In this document: positions 55,350 through 63,993 of the stretch, one piece after another | Layout of the letters: each line of letters starts with the position of its first letter | Numbering within the stretch: position 1 is the first letter of the stretch | Origin: Streptococcus infantis | Lineage (GTDB): Bacteria > Bacillota > Bacilli > Lactobacillales > Streptococcaceae | Length of the DNA stretch: 64,000 bases | Reading direction: 5' to 3' | NCBI RefSeq assembly: GCF_000960085.1 | Contig: NZ_JYGT01000009.1 | Location: 124,001-188,000, forward strand | Position numbers and translations under genes: made by a program | The notes under the pieces: model-generated | Told to the model about the DNA's origin: nothing | Databases searched by the model: none | Seen by the model: the letters and a program-made list of their open reading frames with translations, nothing else

Positions 55350-55854
55350 GAAGTATGTAAAGATGCTATACAAGTCACCGATTGGTCCCCTATCTCTGGT
55401 AGCAGATGACCACTATTTGTTTGGGATATGGATTGAAGAAGAGAGCGATTTTGAGAAGGGATTATCTGAAAATGATGTGACTGTTGTTGAAAGTCATCCC
55501 ATTTTAAATCAAATTACTTCCTATTTAGAGACTTATTTTAAGGGGCAAAATCAAGACTTATCTGAGATGCCTTTAGCTCCTGTCGGTAGTGACTTTGAAA
55601 AAAGAGTCTGGAACTACTTGAGAGGAATTCCTTTTGGTCAGACAGTTACTTATGGGCAAATAGCTAAGGACTTGCAGGTGGCTTCTGCTCAAGCAATCGG
55701 AGGAGCAGTAGGTCGCAATCCCTGGTCTATCCTTGTACCTTGTCACCGTGTGCTAGGTGCTGGAGGACGTCTGACAGGCTATGCTTGGGGGCTCGAAAAG
55801 AAGGCTTGGCTCTTGAGGCATGAAGGTGCAAGTTATCAAGAAAATAAAAAATAG
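55342..55854 (+). CDS. ogt: Methylated-DNA--protein-cysteine methyltransferase
   Basis: Suicide repair of O6-methylguanine in DNA. The 170 residues carry the family site VPCHRVLGAGG (acceptor Cys about residue 132), the Arg-finger helix FGQTVTYGQIAKDL and AIGGAVGRNPWSILVPCH. The N-terminal ribonuclease-like domain is short. Its start lies inside the GNAT gene, with no strong ribosome site of its own (AAGAAG nearby), so translation is probably coupled. The ArsC-like gene follows by 12 bases. Confidence 0.95.
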   Translation: MPKKYVKMLYKSPIGPLSLVADDHYLFGIWIEEESDFEKGLSENDVTVVESHPILNQITSYLETYFKGQNQDLSEMPLAPVGSDFEKRVWNYLRGIPFGQTVTYGQIAKDLQVASAQAIGGAVGRNPWSILVPCHRVLGAGGRLTGYAWGLEKKAWLLRHEGASYQENKK

Positions 55855-55866
55855 AAAGAGAAGAAA

Positions 55867-56223
55867 ATGTTAGAATTTATCGAATATCCAAAATGTACAA
55901 CTTGTAAAAAAGCTAAGAAAGAATTAGATCAACTCGGACTAGAATATAAAGACGTTCATATCGTTGAAGAGACTCCGAGTGAAAAGGTCATTTTAAACTG
56001 GCTCGAAACTTCGGGATTTGAATTGAAGCAATTTTTCAATACTAGTGGAATCAAATATCGTGAACTCGGATTGAAAGATAAGGTTGGAACATTGTCAAAC
56101 AAAGAAGCAGCCAAACTCTTGGCTAGTGATGGTATGCTATTGAAACGTCCAATACTTGTTGAAAATGGTCTTGTAAAACAAATTGGCTACCGTAAGACAT
56201 ACAAGGACTTGGATTTGAATTAG
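55867..56223 (+). CDS. ArsC/Spx family thioredoxin-fold protein
   Basis: A 118-residue protein with the redox-type CTTC (FIEYPKCTTCKKAKKEL, residues about 7-22), the characteristic YKDVHIVEETPS and LLKRPILVENG of the ArsC/Spx/YffB superfamily. Spx paralogues are near 130 residues and have other C termini; this is closer to YffB-type proteins, for which arsenate reduction is not proven. AGAGAAGAAA precedes the ATG. It is third in the GNAT-ogt unit. Confidence 0.85.
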   Translation: MLEFIEYPKCTTCKKAKKELDQLGLEYKDVHIVEETPSEKVILNWLETSGFELKQFFNTSGIKYRELGLKDKVGTLSNKEAAKLLASDGMLLKRPILVENGLVKQIGYRKTYKDLDLN

Positions 56224-56379
56224 TTTTTTTCTATCTCCTTGATAGATAAAATATATAACCTCCCACTTTTAAAGTATGATACACTAGAAGGTAGATGAAG
56301 TCTGATATGCTCGTAGCAAATATTTTTAATTAGAGCATAAGTATGATAGAATGAATCATTATCTTGAGAGGATGTTTCT

Positions 56380-57180
56380 ATGAATGTTACAACGATTTTA
56401 GCATCTGATTGGTATCAAAATTTGATGCAATATATTCCAGATGGCAAACTTTTTAGTTGGCGTTCTGTCTTTGATGGGATCCCAAGAATTGTACAGCAAT
56501 TACCTACAACATTGATGTTGACGGTATTTGGTGCCTTTTTTGGTATCATGCTAGCCCTAATCTTTGCTATCGTTAAAATCAACCGAGTTAGATTTATATA
56601 CCCATTACAAGCCTTTTTTGTTAGTTTCCTAAAAGGAACCCCAATTTTAGTTCAACTTATGTTGACCTATTACGGGATTCCATTAGCTCTGAAAGCATTG
56701 AATCAACAATGGGGTACTTCTCTGAACATTAATGCGATTCCAGCAGCAGCGTTTGCGATTGTAGCCTTTGCCTTTAACGAGGCAGCCTATGCTAGTGAAA
56801 CTATCCGTGCAGCCATTCTTTCTGTAAATCCAGGTGAGATTGAAGCTGCTCGTAGTCTTGGGATGACACGTGCACAAGTTTATCGCCGTGTGATTATTCC
56901 AAATGCAGCCGTGGTTGCAACACCAACCTTGATTAACTCCCTCATTGGATTGACCAAGGGAACTTCCCTCGCCTTTAGTGCAGGTGTCGTAGAAGTTTTT
57001 GCCCAAGCTCAAATCTTAGGTGGTGCAGACTATCGTTACTTCGAACGTTTTATCTCAGTAGCTCTAGTTTATTGGGTTGTAAATATTGCTATTGAAAATC
57101 TTGGTCGTTTCATTGAAAGAAAAATGGCGATTTCAGCACCAGATAATGTTGAGACAGATGTGAAAGGAGAGCTTCGCTAA
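56380..57180 (+). CDS. Amino-acid ABC transporter permease (second pair)
   Basis: A 266-residue HisMQ-type permease with about five helices: FVSFLKGTPILVQLMLTYYGIPL near residue 85, and the EAA loop INPGEIEAARSLGMTRAQVYRRVIIPNA-like VNPGEIEAARSLGMTRAQVYRR. The N terminus has about 40 extra residues (ASDWYQNLMQYIPDGKLFSW...) ahead of the first helix. GAGAGGATGTTTCT precedes the ATG. TATGATAGAATG upstream provides a plausible -10. Its stop overlaps the ATPase start. No substrate-binding protein gene is adjacent. Confidence 0.92.
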   Translation: MNVTTILASDWYQNLMQYIPDGKLFSWRSVFDGIPRIVQQLPTTLMLTVFGAFFGIMLALIFAIVKINRVRFIYPLQAFFVSFLKGTPILVQLMLTYYGIPLALKALNQQWGTSLNINAIPAAAFAIVAFAFNEAAYASETIRAAILSVNPGEIEAARSLGMTRAQVYRRVIIPNAAVVATPTLINSLIGLTKGTSLAFSAGVVEVFAQAQILGGADYRYFERFISVALVYWVVNIAIENLGRFIERKMAISAPDNVETDVKGELR

Positions 57181-57923
57181 TGATTAAAATCTCAAATTTA
57201 AGCAAATCCTTTTCAGGTCAGACCGTTTTGGACCATCTGAACTTAGATATTCAAAAAGGAGAGGTCGTTGCTCTTATTGGTTCATCAGGAGCTGGGAAAT
57301 CAACCTTTCTTCGTAGCCTAAATTACCTAGAAACTCCCGATAGTGGAAGTATTCAGATTGATGATTTCAAAGTGGATTTTTCTCAAATTACGCAAGAAGA
57401 AATCTTGACTCTTCGTCGCAAACTATCTATGGTGTTCCAACAGTTCAATCTGTTTGAGCGTAGAACGGCCTTAGACAATGTCAAGGAAGGTTTGGTAGTA
57501 GTTAAAAAACTATCAGATGAAGAAGCGACTAAGATAGCCAAAGAAGAGTTGGCTAAGGTTGGTCTATCTGATCGTCAACAACACTATCCTCGTCACTTGT
57601 CAGGTGGACAAAAACAACGGGTAGCCTTGGCGCGTGCTTTGGCCATGAAACCGGACGTCTTGCTCTTAGATGAACCAACTTCAGCACTGGACCCAGAATT
57701 GGTTGGTGAGGTAGAAAGATCTATAGCTAATGCCGCTAAATCAGGCCAAACCATGATTTTGGTTAGTCATGACATGTCCTTTGTCTCTCAAGTGGCTGAT
57801 AAGGTTTTGTTCTTGGATAAAGGAAAGATTATTGAGTCTGGAACACCAGATGAGATTATCAATCATCCGAAAGAAGAACGAACAAAAGAATTCTTTGCTA
57901 GTTACAAACGGACCTACATTTGA
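57180..57923 (+). CDS. Amino-acid ABC transporter ATP-binding protein (second pair)
   Basis: A 247-residue GlnQ/HisP-type ATPase: GSSGAGKST as Walker [32 protein letters not shown] and LVSHDMSFV. Its start overlaps the permease stop (TAATG), coupling the two. A separate promoter-like TGATATAAT lies at its 3' end, and a terminator follows at 57942. It resembles cystine or polar amino-acid importers of streptococci, but the substrate is not readable. Confidence 0.94.
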   Translation: MIKISNLSKSFSGQTVLDHLNLDIQKGEVVALIGSSGAGKSTFLRSLNYLETPDSGSIQIDDFKVDFSQITQEEILTLRRKLSMVFQQFNLFERRTALDNVKEGLVVVKKLSDEEATKIAKEELAKVGLSDRQQHYPRHLSGGQKQRVALARALAMKPDVLLLDEPTSALDPELVGEVERSIANAAKSGQTMILVSHDMSFVSQVADKVLFLDKGKIIESGTPDEIINHPKEERTKEFFASYKRTYI

Positions 57924-57941
57924 TATAATAGAAGATAAGAA

Positions 57942-57976
57942 AAACTCAGTTGGCTAAGCTAACTGGGTTTGCTCTT
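57942..57976 (+). terminator. Terminator of second amino-acid ABC pair
   Basis: AAACTCAGTTGGCT (57942-57955) pairs with AGCTAACTGGGTTT (57957-57970), followed by GCTCTTT. Confidence 0.8.
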
Positions 57977-58002
57977 TAAAATTAATAGAAATGAGAGAGA
58001 GC

Positions 58003-58227
58003 ATGTTAGTCCAGCTATTTGCTTTATATTTAGAGAGTTTAGTGTTGACGATACTACTGGTCTTACTGGTTTTAGGGCTTTGGATTGGTTTTAGAGCTCT
58101 ATCAGGAGTCGATAAAACTGCTAAGGAACGTCAAGCCCACCTCTACGATATGATTATGATTGGAGTTTTGATAATTCCAGTACTGTCTTTTGCAACCATG
58201 AGTATCTTGTTGGTTCTCAAGGCATAA
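58003..58227 (+). CDS. DUF4059 family small membrane protein
   Basis: A 74-residue protein with two membrane helices (LVQLFALYLESLVLTILLVLLVLGLWIGF and YDMIMIGVLIIPVLSFATMSILLVL) joined by a charged loop (KTAKERQAHL). It matches the streptococcal DUF4059 family, which sits upstream of trxB; function is unknown. I start it at the ATG at 58003, after GAGAGAGAGC; an ATG four codons earlier precedes that site. trxB follows by 65 bases and has its own -10. Confidence 0.8.
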   Translation: MLVQLFALYLESLVLTILLVLLVLGLWIGFRALSGVDKTAKERQAHLYDMIMIGVLIIPVLSFATMSILLVLKA

Positions 58228-58292
58228 TAGTTGTTAAATAGGATATAATCCGTTAGAATAAAAATAGTTACAACAAGAAAGAAGGAAAGAGA

Positions 58293-59204
58293 ATGTACGA
58301 TACGATTATTATCGGTGCAGGTCCTGCTGGGATGACTGCAGCCTTGTATGCAGCACGCAGTAATCTGAAAGTTGCTTTGATTGAAGGTGGCCTTCCTGGT
58401 GGTCAGATGAATAATACTTCTGATATTGAAAACTATCCAGGTTATGCCAATATCAGTGGTCCAGAATTAGCTGAAAAGATGTTTGAACCTCTTGAAAATC
58501 TTGGAGTTGAACACCTCTATGGCTTTGTTGAAACTGTTGAGGACCATGGTGAATTTAAAAAAGTCGTAACAGACGACCAAGTTTATGAAACTCGTACAGT
58601 TATCGTAGCGACAGGTTCTAAGCACCGTCTCTTGGGAGTTCCAGGTGAAGAAGAGCTCAATAGCCGTGGTGTTTCTTATTGTGCCGTTTGTGATGGAGCC
58701 TTTTTCCGTGACCAAGATTTGTTGGTTGTAGGTGGAGGTGACTCAGCAGTTGAAGAAGCAATCTTCTTAACGCAGTTTGCCAAAACTGTAACTATCGTTC
58801 ACCGTCGTGATGAACTTCGTGCTCAAAAAGTCTTGCAAGATAGAGCTTTTGCCAATGAAAAAATCAATTTCATTTGGGATTCTGTTGTCAAAGAAATCAA
58901 GGGTGAGAACCGTGTGGAGTCAGTTGTCATTGAAAATGTTAAAACAGGACAAGTGACAGAACAAGCCTTTGGTGGTGTCTTCATCTATGTTGGATTAGAT
59001 CCAGTTAGTGACTTCGTTCAAGAGTTGCAGATTCGAGACCAGGCAGGTTGGATTGTGACAGATGACCACATGAAGACAAGTGTTGCAGGAGTCTTTGCAG
59101 TTGGGGATGTTCGTCAGAAAGACCTTCGCCAAGTTACAACAGCAGTTGGAGATGGCGCTATTGCAGGTCAAGAAGCCTATAAATATATCATTGAACATAA
59201 TTAA
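58293..59204 (+). CDS. trxB: Thioredoxin reductase
   Basis: NADPH-dependent flavoenzyme that reduces thioredoxin. The 303 residues show the FAD fold MYDTIIIGAGPAGMTAALYAAR, the redox pair CAVCDG (Cys-Ala-Val-Cys near residue 133), the NADPH fold VVGGGDSAVEEA and GVFAVGDVRQKDLRQVTTAVGDGAIAG. Length and ends are normal for low-Mr TrxB. AAGAAGGAAAGAGA precedes the ATG, and TATAAT lies at about 58243. It ends at a bidirectional terminator. Confidence 0.97.
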   Translation: MYDTIIIGAGPAGMTAALYAARSNLKVALIEGGLPGGQMNNTSDIENYPGYANISGPELAEKMFEPLENLGVEHLYGFVETVEDHGEFKKVVTDDQVYETRTVIVATGSKHRLLGVPGEEELNSRGVSYCAVCDGAFFRDQDLLVVGGGDSAVEEAIFLTQFAKTVTIVHRRDELRAQKVLQDRAFANEKINFIWDSVVKEIKGENRVESVVIENVKTGQVTEQAFGGVFIYVGLDPVSDFVQELQIRDQAGWIVTDDHMKTSVAGVFAVGDVRQKDLRQVTTAVGDGAIAGQEAYKYIIEHN

Positions 59205-59238
59205 AAAAGTTTCCAATCAAACGATTGGAAACTTTTTT
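59203..59238. terminator. Bidirectional terminator between trxB and rlmB
   Basis: AAAAAAGTTTCCAATC pairs perfectly with GATTGGAAACTTTTTT around AAAC. Confidence 0.93.
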
Positions 59239-59965
59239 ATAATCGATTTCTGAAGACTTCGTACATGAGAATAGCAGCAGCAACACTGGCATTGAGACTT
59301 TGTACGTGACCATTCATTGGTATGGTGATCATCTCGTCCACTTGCTTCTTGATGTTGCTTGAGATACCTTTTCCCTCATTTCCGATAATAAGAGCGACTT
59401 TGCCACTTGTATTCCATTTATGGCAAGGAGTTCCATTCATATCAGTTCCAAAAGTCCAGAATCCCTCGTCTTTGAGTTTGTCCAAGGTTTGACTGAGATT
59501 AGTGACTCGGGCGATAGGAACGTGCTCGATAGCACCAGTCGCCGTTTTAGCAACAACTGGAGTGACGCCGACAGCTCGGTGTTTTGGAATAATAACACCT
59601 GAAACATTGGTTGCATCCGCTGTTCTCAAGATAGAACCGAGATTATGTGGATCTGTTAAACCATCAAGAATTAGTAGTAGTGGGTTTTCTTCTTGGCGTG
59701 TTTTTGCAAGAATCTGCTCAAGTTCTGTATAGGCGAATTCAGAAACACGTAGGACAAAACCCTGGTGAACAGCACCCTCAGTCATTTCAGAAAGAGCCTT
59801 TTTTGAAGTCCAAGAGATGGATACTTTCTTTTCTGTAGCTAGTTCCTTAACCTTTTCTACATTTTTTCCACGAAGATCATCTTGGAGATAGAGTTTGTTC
59901 CCTGTATTTGCTAAAAGTGCTTCAGTGACGGCGTGAACGCCATAGACGATATCATTTGTTTTCAT
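59237..59965 (-). CDS. rlmB: 23S rRNA (guanosine-2'-O)-methyltransferase RlmB
   Basis: Methylates the ribose of a conserved 23S rRNA guanosine. The 242 residues comprise an N-terminal substrate-binding domain (DIVYGVHAVTEALLA) and a SpoU knot methyltransferase domain with LILDGLTDPHNLGSILRTADATNVSGVIIP, ALIIGNEGKGIS and IPMNGHVQSLNASVAAAILMYE. The start is ATG 59965, since the open frame upstream passes through the promoter. There is no ribosome site; the -10 box ends 6 bases before ATG, so it is probably leaderless. The promoter lies in the def terminator. Confidence 0.94.
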   Translation of the reverse strand: MKTNDIVYGVHAVTEALLANTGNKLYLQDDLRGKNVEKVKELATEKKVSISWTSKKALSEMTEGAVHQGFVLRVSEFAYTELEQILAKTRQEENPLLLILDGLTDPHNLGSILRTADATNVSGVIIPKHRAVGVTPVVAKTATGAIEHVPIARVTNLSQTLDKLKDEGFWTFGTDMNGTPCHKWNTSGKVALIIGNEGKGISSNIKKQVDEMITIPMNGHVQSLNASVAAAILMYEVFRNRL

Positions 59966-60009
59966 GGCTCTATTATAACATAAAACCCCGTCTTGCAACG
60001 GGATTTTCT
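59966..60009 (-). promoter_or_regulatory. def terminator overlapping the rlmB promoter
   Basis: On the minus strand AAAATCCCGT pairs with ACGGGGTTTT around TGCAAG, which ends def. TTGCAA of the same loop is 15 bases from TATAAT (59977-59972, extended by TG), and ATG of rlmB starts at 59965. Terminator, promoter and start codon fit in 44 bases. Confidence 0.72.
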
Positions 60010-60621
60010 TTATTCGAGAATGAGTAGGCCTTCTTTGATTTCAAAGGGATCTTTTTCGTTAATTCGATCGTAAAACATAATACCATTTAAGTGGTCAATT
60101 TCATGTTGGACAACGATTGAGTTGTAGCCTTTTAGCTTGATACGATGTTTTTCGCCATCCTTGTCAAAGTAGTCAACAGTCACTCGAGCATGACGGATAA
60201 CATAACCAGGTACAGCTCGATCGACTGATAGACAACCTTCTCCCTCGCCTAGAGTAGCATCTTGGACTGAATGTGAGACGATTTTAGGATTGTACATTAC
60301 AGCTTGTAAGTCATAGGCTTCCTGAGGTGTTTCACCATCTTCAGTGATATTTGGAACCAAAACAGCGATGATGCGTTTTGAGATGTCCAATTGTGGTGCT
60401 GCAAGTCCAACTCCTCCACGTAGTCCAAGTTTTTCAGCCATAACTGGATCTTGTGAATGTTTCAAAAATTGCATCATTTTCTCACCGAGGATAATATCTT
60501 GATCACTCAATGGGAAAGTGACCTCCTCAGCAATAGCACGTAGGGTTGGATTACCCTCGCGGATAATATCTTTCATATCGATTAAATGAGAAGCTTTTGT
60601 AATACGTTCTATAGCAGACAT
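60010..60621 (-). CDS. def: Peptide deformylase
   Basis: Removes the formyl group from new proteins. The 203 residues have the type 2 Gram-positive features: [30 protein letters not shown] (metal Cys) and [18 protein letters not shown] (two metal His and catalytic Glu). An insertion between the first two motifs fits type 2 enzymes. AAGGAAGGAGAGAAC precedes the ATG. Formylation genes are elsewhere. The gene is monocistronic. Confidence 0.97.
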   Translation of the reverse strand: MSAIERITKASHLIDMKDIIREGNPTLRAIAEEVTFPLSDQDIILGEKMMQFLKHSQDPVMAEKLGLRGGVGLAAPQLDISKRIIAVLVPNITEDGETPQEAYDLQAVMYNPKIVSHSVQDATLGEGEGCLSVDRAVPGYVIRHARVTVDYFDKDGEKHRIKLKGYNSIVVQHEIDHLNGIMFYDRINEKDPFEIKEGLLILE

Positions 60622-60779
60622 GTTCTCTCCTTCCTTCCATTACAATTACATGATAACACAAAACAGATGAGAAAGAAAGTCACAGAAGCTGTTAAAAAAT
60701 TATAGAATAAAAGGAAATACCTATTTGTCTGTGGTATAATAAGGTAAGGAGACTTGCATCAAAAAGTAAGGAGAAAAAG

Positions 60780-62099
60780 ATGGAAAAACGTAGTAGTAGA
60801 AATCAAAATGGTCCTATCTTACGGCTTGTCGAGAAATTGATTCGATTTTTTAGAAACTATCGCCAATGGAGTAATAAAACCTTTATTATGGTTTTGTTAA
60901 TCGTAGTTGCTATTTCGATGGCATTGACTTTATTAGCTGAAGGGCTAAAGGGAATTCCTTTAGTAAATAGTAGTGCAACTACAGTGAGTCAGAGTGCTGA
61001 TTCTAAGGAGAAGACTACTGTAACAGAACAGGAAACAAGTGCTCGCATCATGGCAAATGGTGATTTGCTCTATCATGATATTATTTACATCTCAGCAAAA
61101 AAGTCAGATGGAACCTACGATTTTCATGAAAATTTTGAATACGTAAAGCCTTGGCTGAAGCAAGCTGATTTAGTTCTTGGTGATTTTGAAGGAACCGTAA
61201 ATAAAGACCACTATCTTGCAGGTTACCCTTTGTTTAATGCACCTGGTGAAGTTATGGATGCTATAAAAGATGCAGGCTATCAAGTGCTAGACTTGGCTCA
61301 CAATCATATTTTGGATTCTCAGATTGAGGGAGTGGTTTCAACTGCAGATGCTATTGAAAAGGCAGGAATGACGCCAGTCGGGGTCTATACTCATGAATCA
61401 CGAGATAAGGCACTTTTACTTATCAAGGAAGTTAAGGGTATTAAAGTTGCTATTTTAGCTTATTCCTATGGTTTTAACGGTATTGAACAAAGCATTTCTC
61501 AAGAGGATTATAATCGCTATCTTTCAGACTTAGATGAAGATAAAATGAAGACTGAAATTGAGCGAGCTGAGAAAGAGGCAGATATTACAATTATCATGCC
61601 TCAGATGGGAGTTGAGTATCAAATTGAGCCGACTGAGGAGCAAAAGAAACTTTACCATAAAATGATTGATTGGGGAGCTGATATTATCTTTGGTGGTCAC
61701 CCTCACGTTGTTGAACCAGCTGAAACGGTTGAAAAAGACGGTGATAAAAAGCTTATCATTTATTCTATGGGGAATTTTATCTCAAATCAACGGATTGAAA
61801 CCATGCAGGATGTTGAAAATGCCAAGTGGACGGAACGTGGAGTCCTCATGGATGTGACCATTAAGAAAAAATCTGGTAAAACAACTATCGAGACGGCTCA
61901 AGCACATCCAAGTTGGGTGAGTCGGACTCCTAAGGGAGGCTATTCTCCAGAAGGCTATCCACTTTATCTATACCAGACCTATATTTTAGAAGATTTTATA
62001 GAGGGTGGGAAATACCGTAGTCAGTTAGACGAGGCTACCAAGGAACGGATTGATACAGCCTACAAGGAAATGAATGAGCATGTAGGTTTGAAATGGTAA
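60780..62099 (+). CDS. CapA family protein (PGA-synthesis-like metallophosphatase fold)
   Basis: A 439-residue membrane-anchored protein. A basic tail and one helix (TFIMVLLIVVAISMALTLLAEG, about residues 37-58) lead to an extracellular CapA domain: ARIMANGDLLYHD near the start, ADLVLGDFEGTVN, LDLAHNHILD, DWGADIIFGGHPHVVEP and YSMGNFISNQRIE. The conserved metal-type Asp, Asn and His residues are present. CapA proteins are tied to poly-gamma-glutamate capsule in bacilli, but no CapBCE genes are nearby, so that role is not supported. AAGGAGAAAAAG precedes the ATG. Confidence 0.87.
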   Translation: MEKRSSRNQNGPILRLVEKLIRFFRNYRQWSNKTFIMVLLIVVAISMALTLLAEGLKGIPLVNSSATTVSQSADSKEKTTVTEQETSARIMANGDLLYHDIIYISAKKSDGTYDFHENFEYVKPWLKQADLVLGDFEGTVNKDHYLAGYPLFNAPGEVMDAIKDAGYQVLDLAHNHILDSQIEGVVSTADAIEKAGMTPVGVYTHESRDKALLLIKEVKGIKVAILAYSYGFNGIEQSISQEDYNRYLSDLDEDKMKTEIERAEKEADITIIMPQMGVEYQIEPTEEQKKLYHKMIDWGADIIFGGHPHVVEPAETVEKDGDKKLIIYSMGNFISNQRIETMQDVENAKWTERGVLMDVTIKKKSGKTTIETAQAHPSWVSRTPKGGYSPEGYPLYLYQTYILEDFIEGGKYRSQLDEATKERIDTAYKEMNEHVGLKW

Positions 62100-62122
62100 T
62101 AACTAAAAGCAAGAAGGATATT

Positions 62123-62950
62123 ATGAATATTAAAGTCATTGCAACGGATATGGATGGTACTTTGTTAGATCCAAGAGGTCAACTAGACCTTCCTCGCTTA
62201 GAGAAAATTTTGGATAAGCTGGACCACCGTGGCGTTCGGTTTGTCATTGCTACTGGAAATGAAGTTCATCGTATGCGTCAATTACTGGAGCATCTGGTAG
62301 ATAGAGTCGTTCTCGTAGTTGCTAATGGTGCTCGTATATTCGAAAATGATAAATTGCTACAGGCACAAACTTGGGATGATGTCATGGTTGATAGGGCTTT
62401 AGACCATTTTAAAGGTAGGGAATGCCAGGATCAGTTTGTCGTCACTGGTATGAATGGTGGTTTTGTTAAGGAAGGCACTGTTTTTACAGAACTGGATAAA
62501 TTTATGACTCCGGAGATGATTGAAAAGCTCTACCAACGCATGCATTTTGTTGATGAATTTGACTCCAGCTTATTCGGTGGTGTCCTCAAGATGAGTATGG
62601 TTGTTGGTGAAGAACGATCAGATGCAGTTTTGCAGGAAATCAATGACTTGTTTGATGGTCATGTTCGTGCTGTTTCTAGTGGATATGGCTGTATTGATAT
62701 CTTACAGGATGGGATTCATAAGGCATGGGGCCTAGAAGAATTGCTCAAACGTTGGAACTTAAAACCAGAACAAATCATGGCTTTTGGAGACAGTGAAAAT
62801 GACATCGAAATGTTAGAGTTGGCAGGAATTTCTTACGCAATGGAAAATGCTGAGGAGTCTGTTAAGGAAGTTGCGACAAAAGTGGCGCCAGCCAACAGTC
62901 AAGCAGGTGTTTACCAAGTTTTAGAAAATTGGCTAGAAAAAGGAGAATAA
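62123..62950 (+). CDS. Cof-type HAD-IIB phosphatase
   Basis: A 275-residue sugar- or cofactor-phosphate phosphatase. Motif I is ATDMDGTLLDP at the N terminus, motif II VIATGNE, a C2B cap follows, and motif IV is MAFGDSENDIEMLELAG near residue 220, with a Lys in the GIHKAWGLEELL segment. AAGAAGGATATT precedes the ATG at 62123; the ATG at 62093 overlaps the capA stop and lacks a ribosome site. It is followed by the SGNH gene after one base. Substrate unknown. Confidence 0.92.
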   Translation: MNIKVIATDMDGTLLDPRGQLDLPRLEKILDKLDHRGVRFVIATGNEVHRMRQLLEHLVDRVVLVVANGARIFENDKLLQAQTWDDVMVDRALDHFKGRECQDQFVVTGMNGGFVKEGTVFTELDKFMTPEMIEKLYQRMHFVDEFDSSLFGGVLKMSMVVGEERSDAVLQEINDLFDGHVRAVSSGYGCIDILQDGIHKAWGLEELLKRWNLKPEQIMAFGDSENDIEMLELAGISYAMENAEESVKEVATKVAPANSQAGVYQVLENWLEKGE

Positions 62951-62951
62951 C

Positions 62952-63587
62952 TTGGCAGTACAACTTTTAGAAAATTGGCTCTTAAAAGAGCAGGAGAAAA
63001 TTCAAACCAAGTATCGTGAACTCAATCGTATCTCGGTAATTGAACCCTCTATCATCTTTATTGGTGATTCAATTATTGAGTATTATCCTTTACAAGAATT
63101 ACTAGGAACGTCAAAGACGATTGTGAATCGAGGCATTCGAGGCTATCAGACTGGCCTTTTATTGAAGAATCTTGATGCCCACCTCTATGGTGATGCAGTA
63201 GATCAAATTGTATTATTGATTGGGACAAATGACATTGGAAAAGATGTTCCAATGATGGAAGCACTAAACAATCTTGAGAGTGTGATTCAAACCATTTCAC
63301 GTGACTATCCGCTGTCACAAATAAAGCTTGTTTCCATCTTGCCGGTCAATGAGAGTGAGAATTTCAAACAGACTGTTTATATTCGTAAGAATGATACAAT
63401 CAAGGCGTGGAACCAAGCCTACCAAGAACTGGCATCAGCCTATATGCAGGTAGAATATGTATCTGTTTTTGACAAACTACTTGATCAGGAAGGACAACTC
63501 AAATCAGACTATACAACAGATGGTCTTCATCTTAGCGTCTCTGGCTATCAGGCCCTATCAGATGCCTTGAAAATAGGTGTTTTCTAG
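62952..63587 (+). CDS. SGNH/GDSL hydrolase, TTG start
   Basis: A 211-residue esterase or acetylhydrolase-like protein. Block I is IFIGDSIIEYYPL (catalytic Ser), block II VNRGIRGYQTG (Gly), block III LLIGTNDIGKD (Asn), and block V DGLHLSVSGYQAL (Asp and His). The start is TTG at 62952, 6 bases after AAAGGAG; no ATG lies nearby. It is cytoplasmic by sequence, with no signal peptide. It is probably third in a CapA-HAD-SGNH unit. Substrate not predictable. Confidence 0.88.
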   Translation: MAVQLLENWLLKEQEKIQTKYRELNRISVIEPSIIFIGDSIIEYYPLQELLGTSKTIVNRGIRGYQTGLLLKNLDAHLYGDAVDQIVLLIGTNDIGKDVPMMEALNNLESVIQTISRDYPLSQIKLVSILPVNESENFKQTVYIRKNDTIKAWNQAYQELASAYMQVEYVSVFDKLLDQEGQLKSDYTTDGLHLSVSGYQALSDALKIGVF

Positions 63588-63603
63588 GTATTTGCTTACA
63601 TTT

Positions 63604-63632
63604 TTGCAATTTCCCCTCAGATAAGGTATAAT
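63604..63632 (+). promoter_or_regulatory. ssrA promoter
   Basis: TTGCAA (63604-63609), 17 bases, TATAAT (63627-63632). This would start transcription about 10 bases before the mature tmRNA. Confidence 0.75.
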
Positions 63633-63648
63633 AGTTCTGTTGTCTTTT

Positions 63649-63993
63649 GGGGTCGTTACGGATTCGACAGGCATTATGAGGCATATTTTGCAACTCGTGT
63701 GGCGACGTTAACGCTCAGTTAAATATAACTGCAAAAAATAACACATCTTACGCTCTAGCTGCCTAAAAACCAGCAGGCGTGACCCGATTCGGATTGCTCG
63801 TGTCTGATGATGGGTCTTATTATTAGCGAGATACGATCAAGCTTTGTCTAGCAGTTTGATAAGAGATTGATAGACTCGCAGTTCCTAGGCTTGAGTTATG
63901 TGTCGAGGGACTGTTAAAACAATACATAACCTATGGTTGTAGACAAATATGTTGGCAGGTGTTTGGACGTGGGTTCGACTCCCACCGGCTCCA
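63649..63993 (+). ncRNA. ssrA: Transfer-messenger RNA
   Basis: Rescues stalled ribosomes and tags the incomplete protein. The 5' end GGGGTCG pairs with CGGCTCC at the 3' end, followed by encoded A; the T arm GTGGGTTCGACTCCCAC is intact. The tag frame at 63731-63766 reads AKNNTSYALAA followed by TAA, the tag known in pneumococcus and relatives. The gene is complete and uninterrupted, although ssrA is a common integration site. Confidence 0.97.

Noticed and set aside
63649..63993. Integrated element or attachment site at ssrA
   Set aside because: ssrA is intact, the window ends just after it, and no integrase or repeated 3' end of ssrA is visible.
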